Source of the DNA: Tiliqua scincoides
Taxonomy: Eukaryota > Chordata > Lepidosauria > Squamata > Scincidae
Length of the DNA stretch: 64,000 bases
Reading direction: 5' to 3'
Assembly (NCBI RefSeq): GCF_035046505.1
Contig: NC_089822.1
Coordinates: 101,254,659 to 101,318,658, forward strand
Shown here: positions 11,491-22,920 of the stretch, one piece after another
Layout: each line of letters opens with the position of its first letter
Numbering within the stretch: position 1 is the first letter of the stretch
The notes under the pieces: generated by a model
The model's database searches: none
What the model was told of the DNA's origin: nothing
Seen by the model: the letters and a program-made list of their open reading frames with translations, nothing else
Position numbers and translations under genes: made by a program

Positions 11491-11535
11491 CAGTGTGGCA
11501 TGAAATGAAAAATGTTGAAAATCACTGCTACAGAA

Positions 11536-12288
11536 CGTGTACCGAGTGTGTGTGTGGGGGAGGACACCTTAGGTCAGACTTGAACCGTGTGCAACCTTCA
11601 GCAGTAGCAAGGCTCAGAGTAGCAGGTACACCCTTATGTAGACCCAAACTGGGGTGATGTCTGAGTCACCGGCACACAAGCCTCCCTCAGAACAATGCAG
11701 TCCATGAGCTGCTTTTTCAAGATGCTCTGCTCTTACATCACTCTTCAGAGACATTGCTGGTAAAATGCTTTTGAAAGTCAATTGCCAGCAATAGGCCTGA
11801 ATTCAGTGGACTGTCAGTCCTGGCTATCCCACTGAGACAATGGAAAAAGTTAGCAGTGACTAATTTAAGTTCCATTACTTTTGAGTGAAGTTAATTATGG
11901 CTTCTTTCAACTGGAGGAATAGTCTTTGAATGACTGTGTGAATGTGTGTGGGGGGTGGGTGAGTGTTTTGCTTTGTTTTGTTTGAGTGAGCCATTGACAG
12001 CTCCTGGGTAACACACATCAAAAGAAGGAAAATAATCTGTATATAACTCTTTGGCTTAACCCCAAGTCCCTTTAATTGAATTCTTAGCTTTCTTCTTATT
12101 GCCTCTTGCAAGCTTGCCAAATGAATCTAGGTATAAAGGCATGTTCGCACCAGCTGTATCTACCACTATCCATTCCTTACCACTGTGATTTCTTGTACAG
12201 ATGTGTGTCATATGTTGTTCTACAATGTCATAACCTGTTGCTTTGAGGATCCCCCACATGTAGCATCCAGTTCACCTCACTTGTCCTC
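11536..12288. other. Gene-free stretch
   Basis: No gene or classified repeat seen. Contains a GT-rich patch at 11935-11975. Confidence 0.35.
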
Positions 12289-12990
12289 GGGAGCCTTAGC
12301 CAAATGGTGTAGAGCACACGTTCTGCATGCAAAATGTTAAATTTCTGGCTCAGTCTCGTGTTGGCAACCTTCAGTTTCGAAAGACTATGGTATTGCGCTC
12401 TGAAAGGTGGTTCTGGAACAGCGTCTAGTGTGGCTGAAAAGGCCGATTTGGGAGTGACAATTCCTTCCCCACTGGGAGCAAGTGCAGTCTGTCTTTGGTC
12501 TGTCTCCCTGGCTATGGGCCTTCCTTCTTTGCCTCTTGGCCTCAGACTGTTGGCCAAGTGTCTCTTCAAACTGGGAAAGGACATGCTGCACAGCCTGCCT
12601 CCAAGCGGGCTGCTCAGAGGCCAGGGTTTCCCACTTGTTGAGGTCCACTCCTAAGGCTTTCTGATCCCTCTTGCAGATGTCCTTGTATCGCAGCTGTGGT
12701 CTACCTGTAGGGCACTTTCCTTGCACGAGTTCTCCATAGAGGAGATCCTTTGGGATCCGGCCATCATCCATTCTCACGACATGACCGAGCCAACGCAGGT
12801 GTCTCTGTTTCAGCAGTGCATACATGCTAGGGATTCTAGCACATTCCAGGACTGTGTTGTTTGGAACTTTGTCTGGCTCAGTATGGCTCGGGAAAGACCA
12901 TTGTCTAAAATCCTGGAGAGCCACTGCCATCACAGAGCTACATGGACCAATGGTCTGATTTGGTGTAAGGCAGTTTCCTATGTGACCTAT
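12289..12990 (+). mobile_element. tRNA-type SINE split by a LINE insertion
   Basis: The left piece 12289-12354 has an A-box-like tagccaaatggtgtagagca and a decayed B-box area. The right piece 12883-12990 continues with ggaaagaccattgtctaaa, cctggagagccactgcca and the tail gaccaatggtctgatttgg ... aaggcagtttcctatgt, the common squamate tRNA SINE. Joined, they make one SINE; 12355-12871 is foreign DNA. Confidence 0.75.
12355..12871 (-). mobile_element. 5'-truncated LINE copy, same family as 9927-11490
   Basis: Reads on the minus strand from DKVPNNTVLE through RWLGHVVRMDD to the final zinc finger and the ggttgccaa tail (12361 on). It is 517 bases, flanked by an 11 bp perfect duplication tctggctcagt (12344-12354 and 12872-12882). 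The minus-strand frame is open through the LINE part (stop at 12385-12387). Its tail has agtctttcga, as in the 5S-headed SINE, not agtctctcga as in the copy at 11460. Confidence 0.85.
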
Positions 12991-13875
12991 GCCTTGTCAC
13001 TTGTGTCCCAAATCTCTTACTTATTTTGCACAATGTGACCTTCCTTTAAGAAAAAAAAGGATGTTATGGTACAATTTACCGAGTGCGAACTCCACTGCTC
13101 CTCCCCTGCTTGTCTCAGGTTAGCATGCGTCCATTCAAACATATTATGACCACCACTAGCCCATCTTACTTAGGATGGGTTGGGGTCAGCACACTATGAT
13201 CATGTGGTGACCCCCACTGACCTTTCTTTTGAAAAATATCTGTATTATCTTTGTGGAAAGGTAGCATTAGGCCGGAGCAGCCAGAAAGTATATTGATTTG
13301 GTGCATTTGCAGAAAAATAGAGAGAACTTCTCTTCAGGCAAAAGAAATGCGAAATGGCACAAACTCAGATCATAGCTCTATACCAAATCAATAGGAAGAT
13401 AAACAGAATGAAATGGTTACTGGGTCTGAGTTACATCAACTTTTCTCCCAGTGTACATTGTTGGGGCAGCTATTGCTATTTGCACCAAAACCTGGTGGAG
13501 TCACTGATGAGTGCACCTTGTCCAGGCTTCTCATTAAACACAAAATTACTTTTCATGCAGTGTTCCTTGAGGTGTCTGTGGGCAAACAAAAGAGCCAACT
13601 GAGGCAAAATAAATGAAAACAGAGAATCTGTTCTCTCTGAAAAGAGTGACAAAAAGGAAAAGCCCTTGAAAAAGAACTGGAAAACTCAGTGCACTGGAAA
13701 AACAAACCTTCTATACAACCTAGTTTGGATATTGTATTTTTCATACTTGTCTCCCTAGCCAAGGTGTGACAAAAAGACATTTCCCAAAAAGATGTGCTTT
13801 GCAGGTTCTTCAGTTGGATCTCTGTGTGTGTGCATGGAGGTGGAGAGGCTATGCTGTTAGGCTATGCTTTTAGAC
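12991..13875. other. Gene-free stretch
   Basis: No recognised gene. The open frames at 13354-13616 have no family features. Confidence 0.35.
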
Positions 13876-13950
13876 CAGTGGTTCTCAAACATTTTAGCAC
13901 CAGGACCCACTTTTTTGAATGACAATCTCTCAGGACCCACCAGAAGTGGG
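13876..13950 (+). mobile_element. hAT end fragment
   Basis: cagtggttctcaaacatttt, then agcaccaggacccac and tctcaggacccaccagaag, match the left third of the 25258-25619 family. The right end was not found. Confidence 0.5.
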
Positions 13951-14351
13951 TCTGTCTTAGACTATATGGAAGAGAATGTACAAGTTCTACAGCACTTAAT
14001 CACTTATTTTCCCCTGGAAAGTTTTGCTGGCCACTGGGGAGGATAGGTACAGCTGCTGCCTAGGGATATCACATGGACATCAGCTTTCTTTCTTATCAGT
14101 GAGCTGCAGATGACAGTTCTGTTGCCTGGAGGCTGGCAGCCTTTTGAGATCCCCCCAAACAGCAGACTTGTTTTATAGCCTTTGTGTTTATACCACCTTC
14201 TGCAAGCCAATGGCCAGTGAATGTGTATGATGATGGCCTCAGTGGGCTTTGAATTCTCTGTCTTCATTTTCACAGACCCAAAGGGGTTTTTAGATTTGCA
14301 TTTCTCAAACAGCTACCTCACCTTCATGTTGCACATGCTGAGACATTGCCT

Positions 14352-14435
14352 TGCTGTGCAATCCTATGCATGTTTACTCAGAAGTAAATCCCAACATGTT
14401 CAGAGCATCTTACTCCCAGGTACGTGTGCACAGTA
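14352..14435. repeat. Diverged palindromic agtaagtccc repeat
   Basis: gtgcaatcctatgcatgtttactcagaagtaaatccc is the left half; the right half (catcttactcccaggta) is worn. Confidence 0.45.
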
Positions 14436-14576
14436 TTAAATTTTAAGCAAATGCACACATGTGCACGCTCCCACGCCAAATATACTTCTATGGCTGTAAT
14501 TAAAATAATGCAATATTTTTTTAAGAAAAATAGCCTTGGACTATTCTCAAACTTGGCTAGATCTATTTGACTAGAT

Positions 14577-14746
14577 CAAAAGTTCTCAAACTTTTTCAAC
14601 TGGTGGTTCCCTTTATCTACTGTGCCATTGGCCATAGCTCCCCATTAGGGCTACAATCCTTTATATTGAATAGGGCAGTGGGTTTTTCACAAGGATTCTA
14701 TGGTTCCCCTGGCTGGGAGTCATGGTGCACAGTTTGGGGACCACTG
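14577..14746. mobile_element. Small hAT-like element
   Basis: The ends agttctcaaacttttt and cagtttggggaccactg are inverse hAT ends. Flanking octamers gactagat and gcctaggc match at 5 of 8, so the duplication is only tentative. Confidence 0.5.
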
Positions 14747-14754
14747 GCCTAGGC

Positions 14755-16203
14755 TCATTTTGGAAATGTGTAAAAATATTTCTATTACACATTTTCAGTG
14801 AAGGTTCTGTATCAATCAAAAGATATTCCTAACATGTAACTAACATGTCCTATAGAGCGCATACATGAAAATACATTGAGATCTGTATGTCATAAAAAAT
14901 GTTAGATACTTTGGAGGGGGTTCGGGACTAAAGCGACATATGCTCTTTGGTTGTGATCAAAAAGGAATGTAACAGAATGCCATAACTTTACGGACCATTT
15001 CTGCAATCAAGACAATAAGATAATTATACTTGCCGTACTTTAGGGGAAACTCTGTGGTATGTAAGCTCATCTTCAAACAATGGGTTTACCACTAGAAATA
15101 AGCAGAAAGTCCTCTTCTGACATAATAAAGCAGCTATAAAGGATGATTCAGCTCAAGACCATGAAATGCATGCTGGTGGTTAGCCTCTTTCCCCCGCGAA
15201 CCATTTTCCTGCTGAAAATTGCCTCTTGGGCACTTCTTTGCCCCCAAAGGGGCTATTGCAAGTGGGTGGAGAAGAAAGGTCCATTCTCATTCTCTCATTA
15301 TGCACCGGGGGAGAGGGGTGGAGGGGAGGAAGTGGGGGGAGGAGAGCAGGAAGCAATCCAGTCCTCTCTGGGCTGTAGTTAAATCCATGTGAGGGCAATG
15401 TGGACACCTCTGGAACTTATGCCAAGTGCAATTATGTTTGACTAGACTACAGATTTAAATTAAAACCATATAAGAGGCAAAGTATTAGTACAATCAAATG
15501 AAAATGTCCAATTAATTTTAATAGGACTACAACTCTAGAATTATTTGTTGTTGCTGTTTAACTGAACTTATAAATCCTCCAGATGCATAACATGATTTTA
15601 ATTATCCTATTCTTTCCCACTATGTCTTCCTAAATCACCACAAGCCAGTTCAATAAAAAACATCTTACATCACTTCTATTAGATACACAGCCCAGATGCA
15701 CACTCACAAGTACCAGCTTGCGTTTTTTTCCTCCCCTTTTGTTGCAAATCCTCCAGGATTCCACATTTTATTATTATGTTTTTCTTTTTTTGAAATGTAT
15801 AATCCTCTGCTCAGGAGAGACTAATGGGTAACAAAAACAGACACTATTCTGAGAATTCTATTTATTAAGTTGTCAAGCTGGGAAGGAAAAGAAGAAGACA
15901 TTGATCTCCATTTTCATTCACCTGCCCAGACAGATTAGTTTGGACCAAAAGTGACATAACAGATGTTTCATGCAATCAGAGGGTATTTCCTTTCTGAAGC
16001 AATGGATTTGGATGTCTGTCATGATAGCTGATGTTGTTCACTCTGGACAGGATGCATGTCAGCCGAACAAGATAAAAAAAATATATGCAGTAGCCATCAC
16101 TCTTAATCCAGGCTCTGGCTTCACTCCAGACAGAATGAATGAGCATAATCTAGTGGGATTGAAATGAATGGGAATGACTCGTCAACTGGCAGCTTCCACT
16201 AGC
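14755..16203. other. Gene-free stretch
   Basis: No gene recognised. The frame at 15143-15382 starts with a hydrophobic run but turns into G/E low complexity from a purine-rich patch (15300-15350); I do not call it. Confidence 0.35.
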
Positions 16204-17200
16204 AATGCTAAGAGCCCAGTCCTATCCCCCACCAGCCCAGACCATGCAGCACTGCTGATGAAGGGCACATTGCATGGAATGGTCTGGGAGGGGAGGACTA
16301 CACAGCCCAGGACAGGTCAGTAAAACACTTGTTTACTTACCTTTCCATAAGCCACCTGGTTTCCAATGGGTTTCCCTGGACCGAGACTTGCGGGTGTAAG
16401 TCTAAGGAGACTCATGGAGGCAGGTGTGGGCCACAAAGGGGGGATAGAATCTTGGCATGTGCAGCTACCACAGAGATCCTCCCATCTTGTCCCAGAACCA
16501 CCCCTGGCCCTCTTAGATTGCACTCTATTCTGTATGTCTTCCTTCTAACAGACAGCTGACAAAGAGATTCTACAAGGGTTGAGAACAGGCAATACTTGCC
16601 AGAGGATAACGACCTTTCCTGAAGGAAGGCATGCAAGTTCAAAATGCATACATGTTGGATTTCTTGTACTAAGCATCCTCATAGCTATTGCACCCTTGAA
16701 TTTTTTAATTCCCTCTCCCCTGGCGTTTTTGCTTTCATACCTTTTGCAGGACACCAGCATCCTGTACAAAAAAGAATGTTAATTGAGCTGTTGTGCTGCA
16801 GGCAACAACACAGCTACAATTGCAAATGCTTGCCAACTGCGTCTAACTTAGTCGCACACCTTCCAGTTGCATGTCAGCACAGCAGTAGGAGAAATTATCA
16901 CCTGGAGCAATTTCAGACATCAACTAAATGAGTGTCTCTTCCCAAAACAGTTTCTAAACATGAAACAGTTGTTACATTTTCAGCCCAAGCCTAACTATCA
17001 GCACAGGCACTGCATCCCATGGGGGAGTTTTGCATGCTGGAGATCTCCTTGAGCTAAGGGATCTTTTGCTCCCTTGCCCCCAGCAGGCGCAACTAGTCAA
17101 CTCAGACCTGCACCAACTCCATAACTAATGCAAGTCTGCTTTGATCCGTCAGCAGAACAGGCCCAGGAAAGGGGATAGTATATGATGAGCCTCAGTGCCG
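16204..17200. repeat. Worn pieces of the GC-rich gcccaatcc family, otherwise gene-free
   Basis: agagcccagtcctatccccc at 16208 and cagcccaagcctaactatc at 16980 resemble ends of the GC-rich transposon family, but right ends cannot be placed. Nothing coding is recognised between. Confidence 0.3.
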
Positions 17201-17319
17201 CCAATCTAGCTTACTATTTTGCATGCTGTGGCCTACCAGGGAGTACACAAGATTCCTGTATCCTGTCACCACTCTCTTGCATCTGATATTTAGAGTCAGG
17301 CTGTCTCTAAAACCAGAAG

Positions 17320-17690
17320 GCTGTGTACACCCATCAAGGCTTGTAACCTACGATGGATTTTTCCTCCATAAATCTGTCCAATCCCCCTTTAACGGTATCC
17401 AGGTCAGGTGCTAACACAACATCCAGTGGTAAGGAGATCTACAAATAATTTTCATGCTGGGAAAAGAAATATTTTCTTTCGTCTGTTCTAACTCTCCCGC
17501 CACTCAATCTTAATGGATGTCCCCTGGTTCTGGTGTTGTGCAAGATGGAAAAGGACATCCCTCTATCCACTCTATCCATCCCATGCATAATTTTAAACAT
17601 CTCAATCAGGTCCCCCCTCAGGGTTCTTGTATTTGGAACAATGTCAGGATCCAGAAGAACTGGTCTCAAATGAGAACAGTCTTGAACTCC
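17320..17690 (-). mobile_element. CR1 LINE 3' fragment
   Basis: The minus-strand frame reads TRTLRGDLIEMFKIMHG, then NTRTRGHPLRL and RTDERKYFFSQ, the conserved C-terminal block of CR1 reverse transcriptase. The plus-strand text at 17340-17400 (gatttttcctccataaatc) is the inverse of the usual CR1 3' region. Heavily 5' truncated. Confidence 0.75.
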
Positions 17691-17699
17691 AGCAGGGGA

Positions 17700-18689
17700 A
17701 GGAGCAGGAGAGGACTGAGTCTAGTTCAACCTAACTAGCCATTGGGGGGGGGGGCACATATACGAGGATCCCTCATATATCCTCATACTTGAGGATCCCC
17801 CTGCTGGATTCTGCCTCTTGTGGCTGGAAGCCCAGTTGGGGCAAATCTTCTACTGCAGAAGAAATTGCTCAGTTCCTACAAAACACTTTGTTTCACGAAG
17901 ATCCAGCAGTGCCAGCACCAGATTGCTAGAGCTCCTGGGAGAAAGTCCTGCATTGGGTCACCCCTGGCATGCTGCCACTCCATGATGGCACACTGGGTGT
18001 TATCACTGCACTGGTATAGAGGGTTTGGGGTCAGCCCAGCCAATGGGCCCTCTGAACAGTTTTTGGCCGATGCCTGACCTGACCAAGTTCTGATGTCAGC
18101 CTTGATGAGGTCTAGGATAGAAAGGCAAAAAACACAAACTTATGCTTGAAAATTCACTTCTGGAAATAAGGAGGTGGCCAGATGACAGACTCCTGCCCAG
18201 AATAAAATCAGATCCCTTTCAGTGTCAACTTTATGCGAAGATAGACTGCTGCAGACATGTCATTGCTGAGAGGGGTTTGATAAATAAAAGGATAATCCAC
18301 TAGGTTTCACTACCATTCTATGCAATTCAACCCATATCTCAAACGATGCTCCTTTTGTTAGCTTCCATGTGCTCCCACTTTCCCTTGATCTGCACTGCAA
18401 CACATCACAAGAGACATTTGCTGCAGTACACCATGGGCCACAGTACACCGCATATGACACATTGTGGCATGCTGCACTTCACATGCAAACATGTGCCGCA
18501 GCACATGCAGCCGCATGCCACACTCAAAAGTCATCATATGTAAACAGTGCAGCAGCACACAAATGAGCAGTAGTGTACCAGACACAAAGGCAACATCAGA
18601 CACATGCAAAATGCAAGCACACACCATCATACAGGCCAAAACTGGGCAACAACTGTTGGGCATCAAACAGAAAATCATGCAGCGACTTG

Positions 18690-18690
<1 letters not shown>
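17700..18690. other. Gene-free stretch, CA/TG-rich at its end
   Basis: A G run at 17745-17754. From about 18430 to 18560 there are many loosely repeated gcacatgcagc/tgcagcacaca words leading into the CA microsatellite. No gene. Confidence 0.4.

Positions 18691-18724
<34 letters not shown>
18691..18724. repeat. (CA)n microsatellite
   Basis: 17 CA units; a shorter CA run follows at 18764-18778. Confidence 0.95.
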
Positions 18725-18726
<2 letters not shown>

Positions 18727-18867
18727 CAGTAGCAGCACACTACTATAAGCATGTGCCAGAACACTACACACACACACATGGGCAGCAGCTCTCCTTCCCC
18801 ATTTACAAATGCACATTGATGTATCCAATGCACTCCATCACCGGCCATTTTTGTTTTGAGAAACATT

Positions 18868-19012
18868 TACCCTGCACATGCCTGATCTCGTCTGATCTCA
18901 GAAGCTAAGCAGGGTCAGGCCTGGTTAGTACTTGGATGGGAGACCACCTGGGAATACCGGGTGCTGTAGGCTTATACCAGAGTCTTTCGAGACTGAAGGT
19001 TGCCAACCATTC
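18868..19012 (+). mobile_element. 5S rRNA-headed SINE with a LINE-derived tail
   Basis: 18868-18973 matches vertebrate 5S rRNA from about position 12 to the end, with gaagctaagcagggtc (A box), cttggatgggagacc (C box) and gggaataccgggtgctgtag. Most differences are G-to-A or C-to-T at CpG sites, as in an aged copy. From 18974 the sequence is not 5S: ataccagagtctttcgag and gactgaaggttgccaac follow, equal to the end of the LINE at 11452-11485 with 2 differences in 34. The internal 5S promoter would let RNA polymerase III transcribe it, and the tail would be read by the LINE's reverse transcriptase. It is not a functional 5S gene: its first bases are missing and no T-run terminator follows. Confidence 0.85.
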
Positions 19013-19311
19013 TTCCACCAGAGGAGCTTCAATCTGCCCAACAGATACAAGCGCAAGATTGCACCCTGAATTAAATGAACAATTTAAAATTGCAACTTGG
19101 AAATTTCCTAATTTTAGGAATAACTAACTGATTTTCACAAAACTAACTAAAGGCACGTCCTTTCAGTATTCTTCATGTTTTTAACATAACCTAAACTGCA
19201 ACAGGAAGACATTTTATAACATGTTACAAATAAGTTTGGAAGAGCGGGAGGGGGGCACGCAAAAGAATTGCCGAGAATAGCATGAGGCATCGCATACGAA
19301 GCTAAACATTT

Positions 19312-19405
19312 AAGGCTGCAATCCTATACACACTTTCCTGGAAGTAAGTCCCATTAAACACAATAGGACTTACTTCTGAGTAGACATGCAAAGGATGATG
19401 GTGCT
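19312..19405. repeat. Palindromic agtaagtccc repeat
   Basis: ctgcaatcctatacacac at the left, a gaagtaagtcccattaaa / aataggacttacttc palindromic core, and a worn right end. One of the clearer copies in the window. Confidence 0.65.
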
Positions 19406-19463
19406 GTGAATGTTATAACTGAGCAATTCTTCCTCAACATTGCCTGAAATTTGGGTCTGTATA

Positions 19464-19933
19464 CAGGCTGAGACTAATTATTCTCCTGGGTTCCATTCCA
19501 AGCACTCAAGTGGATAAAAAAAACACGCACTATAGCAAATCAATTTAAAAAACAAAGTTTCTTTGCTCCAGTGATGGAAAAACAGCCTTGCTGACCTTTT
19601 GACTCTAAGATAAGAGTCATTAAGAAGACAATCCATCAGCACTTCACTCAGCCCCTCCCTTCACCAATGCAAAATGATCACCTTTCTTTCACCTGCTGGG
19701 GGAAGGGAGGGGTCCGAAGGAGAGAGAAGGATTGACGGATTGTTAGCCTGCTGTCCCCCCCCTCTCATTATGGAGGCTGTTGTTAAAGGACTGTTCAGTT
19801 TTTAAAACTGATTTTAAAGGGATGCATTTTTCCCCTTCTCCAGGGATCAGCACATTCTCTCTCATTTGCAGGAGCCATTCGTGTTGAGTCAAATCCGTGT
19901 ATACAAAATCTGTGTATAAATAGGCTGGACCTG
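19464..19933. mobile_element. Tigger-like MITE, family with copy at 55648
   Basis: Starts caggctgagactaattatt and ends tataaataggctggacctg; both sides carry TA (19462-19463, 19934-19935). The interior, with ctatagcaaatcaattt, gggatgcatttttcccc and ctccagggatcagcacat, is shared with 55648-56109. Mariner/Tigger superfamily by TA duplication and cagg...cctg ends. Confidence 0.75.
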
Positions 19934-20262
19934 TATGTCTAATAGGCTTATTCTTCCTGAATTTGTCTGATTGCCTTTTCAGGTTATCTAGCCTTCACCA
20001 CATCCTCTAGCAGCAAATTCAAGAAATAAATTACATATTGGATACTTTTAATCTGTTCCAATTCTATTGTCAAGCAAGTTCTAAGGTTATGGGAAAGGGA
20101 GATTTGTTTTCCCAGTTTTCTCCACACCATTGTAGAAGAATTTAAACAGCAAGAGATTGGAAAGAAAATAGATCTGTTTATTAAGAGCTATCTTGGGTAG
20201 GATTCCCCCAGGAACATCTGGCACTGAGACATTCAGAAGGCATGACTTTTATATGTTTAGAT

Positions 20263-20644
20263 CAGGGGTCTCTAAATTTTTTGGCTGAAAGGCTGCATCA
20301 AATATCTGGCATGGTGTCGAGGGCCAGAAAAAAAAATTAAATATAAAATTTTAATAAATACATTAGAGATGGAACTTAGATGAATGACTGAAATGAATGA
20401 ATGAATGAATGAATGGGCTCAAATGTCAGGATTTCTCCAAGCACCAACACAGCCCAAGAAATAAAGCACACACACTTAAATGGACTCCTATTCCTTCACC
20501 CCACAGGCACAACTCTGGTTGTGTTCGGTCAACTGGGCCAGAGTCTCTCAGGGGACCAGAGGCTGGCTGTGGGCCAGATAAAAGCACTCCGCAGGCCGCA
20601 GCTGGCCTCTGGGCCCTGGTTTACCTGGGCCCTGGAAACCCCTG
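20263..20644. mobile_element. hAT element of the caggggt family, copy 2
   Basis: Ends caggggtctctaaatttt and ggaaacccctg; flanks gtttagat (20255-20262) and gtttaaag (20645-20652), 6 of 8. It includes a short (GAAT)n run at 20388-20415 and matches 34701-35038 closely through caggatttctccaagcacca. Confidence 0.75.
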
Positions 20645-20652
20645 GTTTAAAG

Positions 20653-22355
20653 TGGCAAGGCCTGTCAGAGACACACAATGGTTAGAAGGAACTTATTCCC
20701 ACACAAATCCAATTTACATGATCCGCTTGCAATGAAGGAAAGCAAATGGGAAAACATAAATCAGGTATTATGAAGAGGGAGGACATGAATATGGCTGACA
20801 GAATACAGGATAGTGGCTGTATTTTTAAAAAGTTAACAGGCTAAGAGAGCTCTGCAAAGAAAGATATCAGAAGGAGAGTTGGATTTATCAGTTAAGAACA
20901 AAGGCTATGTAGATGAGCACCTCTGTTGTTTCCAGTTTTATAAATTGGTCCCTTTCCCAGACCCTGGTCTTGAATTACAGATGCTTCAGCAGGCTCACAG
21001 TTCTTTCCTGACACCAACTCTCATTAGGGCAGCTGGAACTCACTGAAGGTCAAACAGAGAAACAATAAATCATATTCCTCCACAATAACTACGTGCTAGA
21101 GCAGAGAGCTATGATGGAAACCAAAAACAAAGATGGAAGCTGACAAACGCTGGTTAAGAAAGCAAGAACAGCATAAAGCAAAAATCTAATTTCTCCCACA
21201 ATGTAATGCCCACCAGTCTCCTCTCCTCCACACATCCTCTTTTGCTCCAACCTTCTCTTCCTTATCCAACACAGGGAACAGGGGCAGGAACAGGGGCAGG
21301 AAGGGTAAGCGGGAAGACAGAAAAGCTCCCCCGACACTTAGTCTGCATCATGGATTAGCTCAACTTGCAAGCGGATTACAGGCTACTTCCTTCCTCTGAC
21401 AGCACCTCTGGAGGAGTGGAGTAGAAAAGCTGAAGCAAAGAGTTTTTTAAAATTTGGACGTGTAAATGGTTAGCAAATGTGTGAAAGGAAAGGGACCTGT
21501 ATGAGTTAAAGCTAGGCTAAGTACGGGGGCGAGGACCATGTGTATGGCGCAATAAGAAAGAGGAGGGTGTGTGTATTTTAACCAAGGTAGGTTTTACATT
21601 TGAATTGCAGGCACAGAAAATTGGTGTATGTTTTGGGGAGAGTATCACTTGTGAAAATAGCTCAGGTGTGATACTGTCCCACTTTCTCAGTAGGAGAGTC
21701 AGAAAATAATCTCACAAAAGGATGGAGGAAACCTCTCTCTCTCTCTCTCCCAAAAAGGGCAGTTATTACATAGATGGACGAAAGAATGAGGATGGATATC
21801 TACACCCTTTCTCTTGGCCTCTGCTACCACCCACTGGATATCTCCTGTAACATTAGCATGACTCTATCTAATAGTGAATTTGATGGTCACAAGTCTGTCA
21901 GTATGGCAGCCAGATGGGCCATCTGCAGACAAAGGAGGGATTTCTCCTTATTTGGGAGGCTTCCAGGTATGCAGACATCATCAAAAAACATCATTTTTCA
22001 TTTTAAATTAGAACGAAAAGCAGCCCATCAAGAACTGAGCATGCTCACACCCCTCCAGAATCAACAGAAGGTGAAGGGAAGTTGAACACTGAAGGTGAAG
22101 GGAAGTTGGTGTAGGAAAAGAGGATTTGGGATTGAGAGCCCAATCCTGAGCTCTTACCACCAGTTCTCTGCCATATATTGCTCTTCGACAAACTCAGAAT
22201 CTCTGTTTCAGTCACTACTGGACTATTAGTGCCTGGTCACTGAACTTCAAATTGAACATGGATTTTATCCCTTTCCACTGAGTGTGTACAATTTCACCTT
22301 TGTGGGAGACAGGTGAACACTGTTTAATGCTTTCTTATGCAACCATTCACCAACA
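20653..22355. other. Gene-free stretch
   Basis: No gene recognised. Minor items: a CT run at 21736-21749, a tandem gaacaggggcagg pair at 21275-21300, and gagcccaatcctgagctctt at 22138, an end of the GC-rich family without a body. Confidence 0.35.
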
Positions 22356-22446
22356 GTGCAATGCTATGCACACTTGCCTTGGTGTAAGCCCTACTGAACA
22401 CAGAGGGACTCACTTCTGAGTAAAGCTACCTAGGATTGCACTGTGA
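22356..22446. repeat. Palindromic agtaagtccc repeat
   Basis: cagtgcaatgctatgcac, a ggtgtaagccctactgaac core and acttctgagtaaa, ending aggattgcactg. Confidence 0.6.
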
Positions 22447-22690
22447 GTTTATTCTTTTCATTTCCTAATTGCTTGCTATAGCACAACTTAAGCTGAATAC
22501 CAGACGAATAAGTCTGCTAGCAATGGAGAAAGAGAGCAAAGATGTGGCTTGAGTGGTGGACAGAAAGAAGAACAAGCAAAGCAACAGAAGGAAGAAGAGT
22601 GATGGAGAAGAAACTGGGCTACAAATGGAGCAAGTATTTGATTAATCCAAATGTGGAATGACAAGATTGATAACTGGACAGGCATATGCA

Positions 22691-22902
22691 ATGGGTGGGG
22701 AGGCATGTGAGGCAGAGCCTCCCCACCAGAGTCCTTTGAAAAGCGCCACCACTGAGTGAAGCACTCTCAACCCATGCGCTTCATGTTCTCCATGCTCTCC
22801 ACGCTTCCTGCATGGGTTGAGTGTGCTTGAGCACCTCACGTGGTGGTGATGCTTTTTGGGGACTCTGGTGGGGAGGCTCTGCCTCACCTGCCTCCCCACC
22901 CA
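22691..22902. mobile_element. Foldback element with ~90 bp arms
   Basis: Left arm 22691-22777 (atgggtggggaggcatgtga ... caacccatgc) is repeated inverted at 22810-22902 (gcatgggttgag ... cctccccaccca), leaving a 32-base loop. The arms match well outside a short central stretch. No coding content; likely a MITE. Confidence 0.7.
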
Positions 22903-22920
22903 CTGGACGTTCCCTGAAAC

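Larger units (their letters stand above)
9396..11527. mobile_element. hAT element interrupted by a LINE insertion
   Basis: The left part (9396-9594) and right part (11501-11527) together give about 226 bases matching the intact 213-base copy at 53554-53766, including catgatgtgccttgtcagt and the ttgaaaatcactg end. The 8 bp flanks are ctatagaa (9388-9395) and ctacagaa (11528-11535), 7 of 8 equal. The middle 9595-11490 is foreign: a tandem repeat plus a LINE. Confidence 0.8.

Noticed and set aside
18868-18973. Functional 5S rRNA gene
   Set aside because: The 5' bases are missing, CpG sites are decayed, no terminator T run follows, and a LINE tail is fused on.
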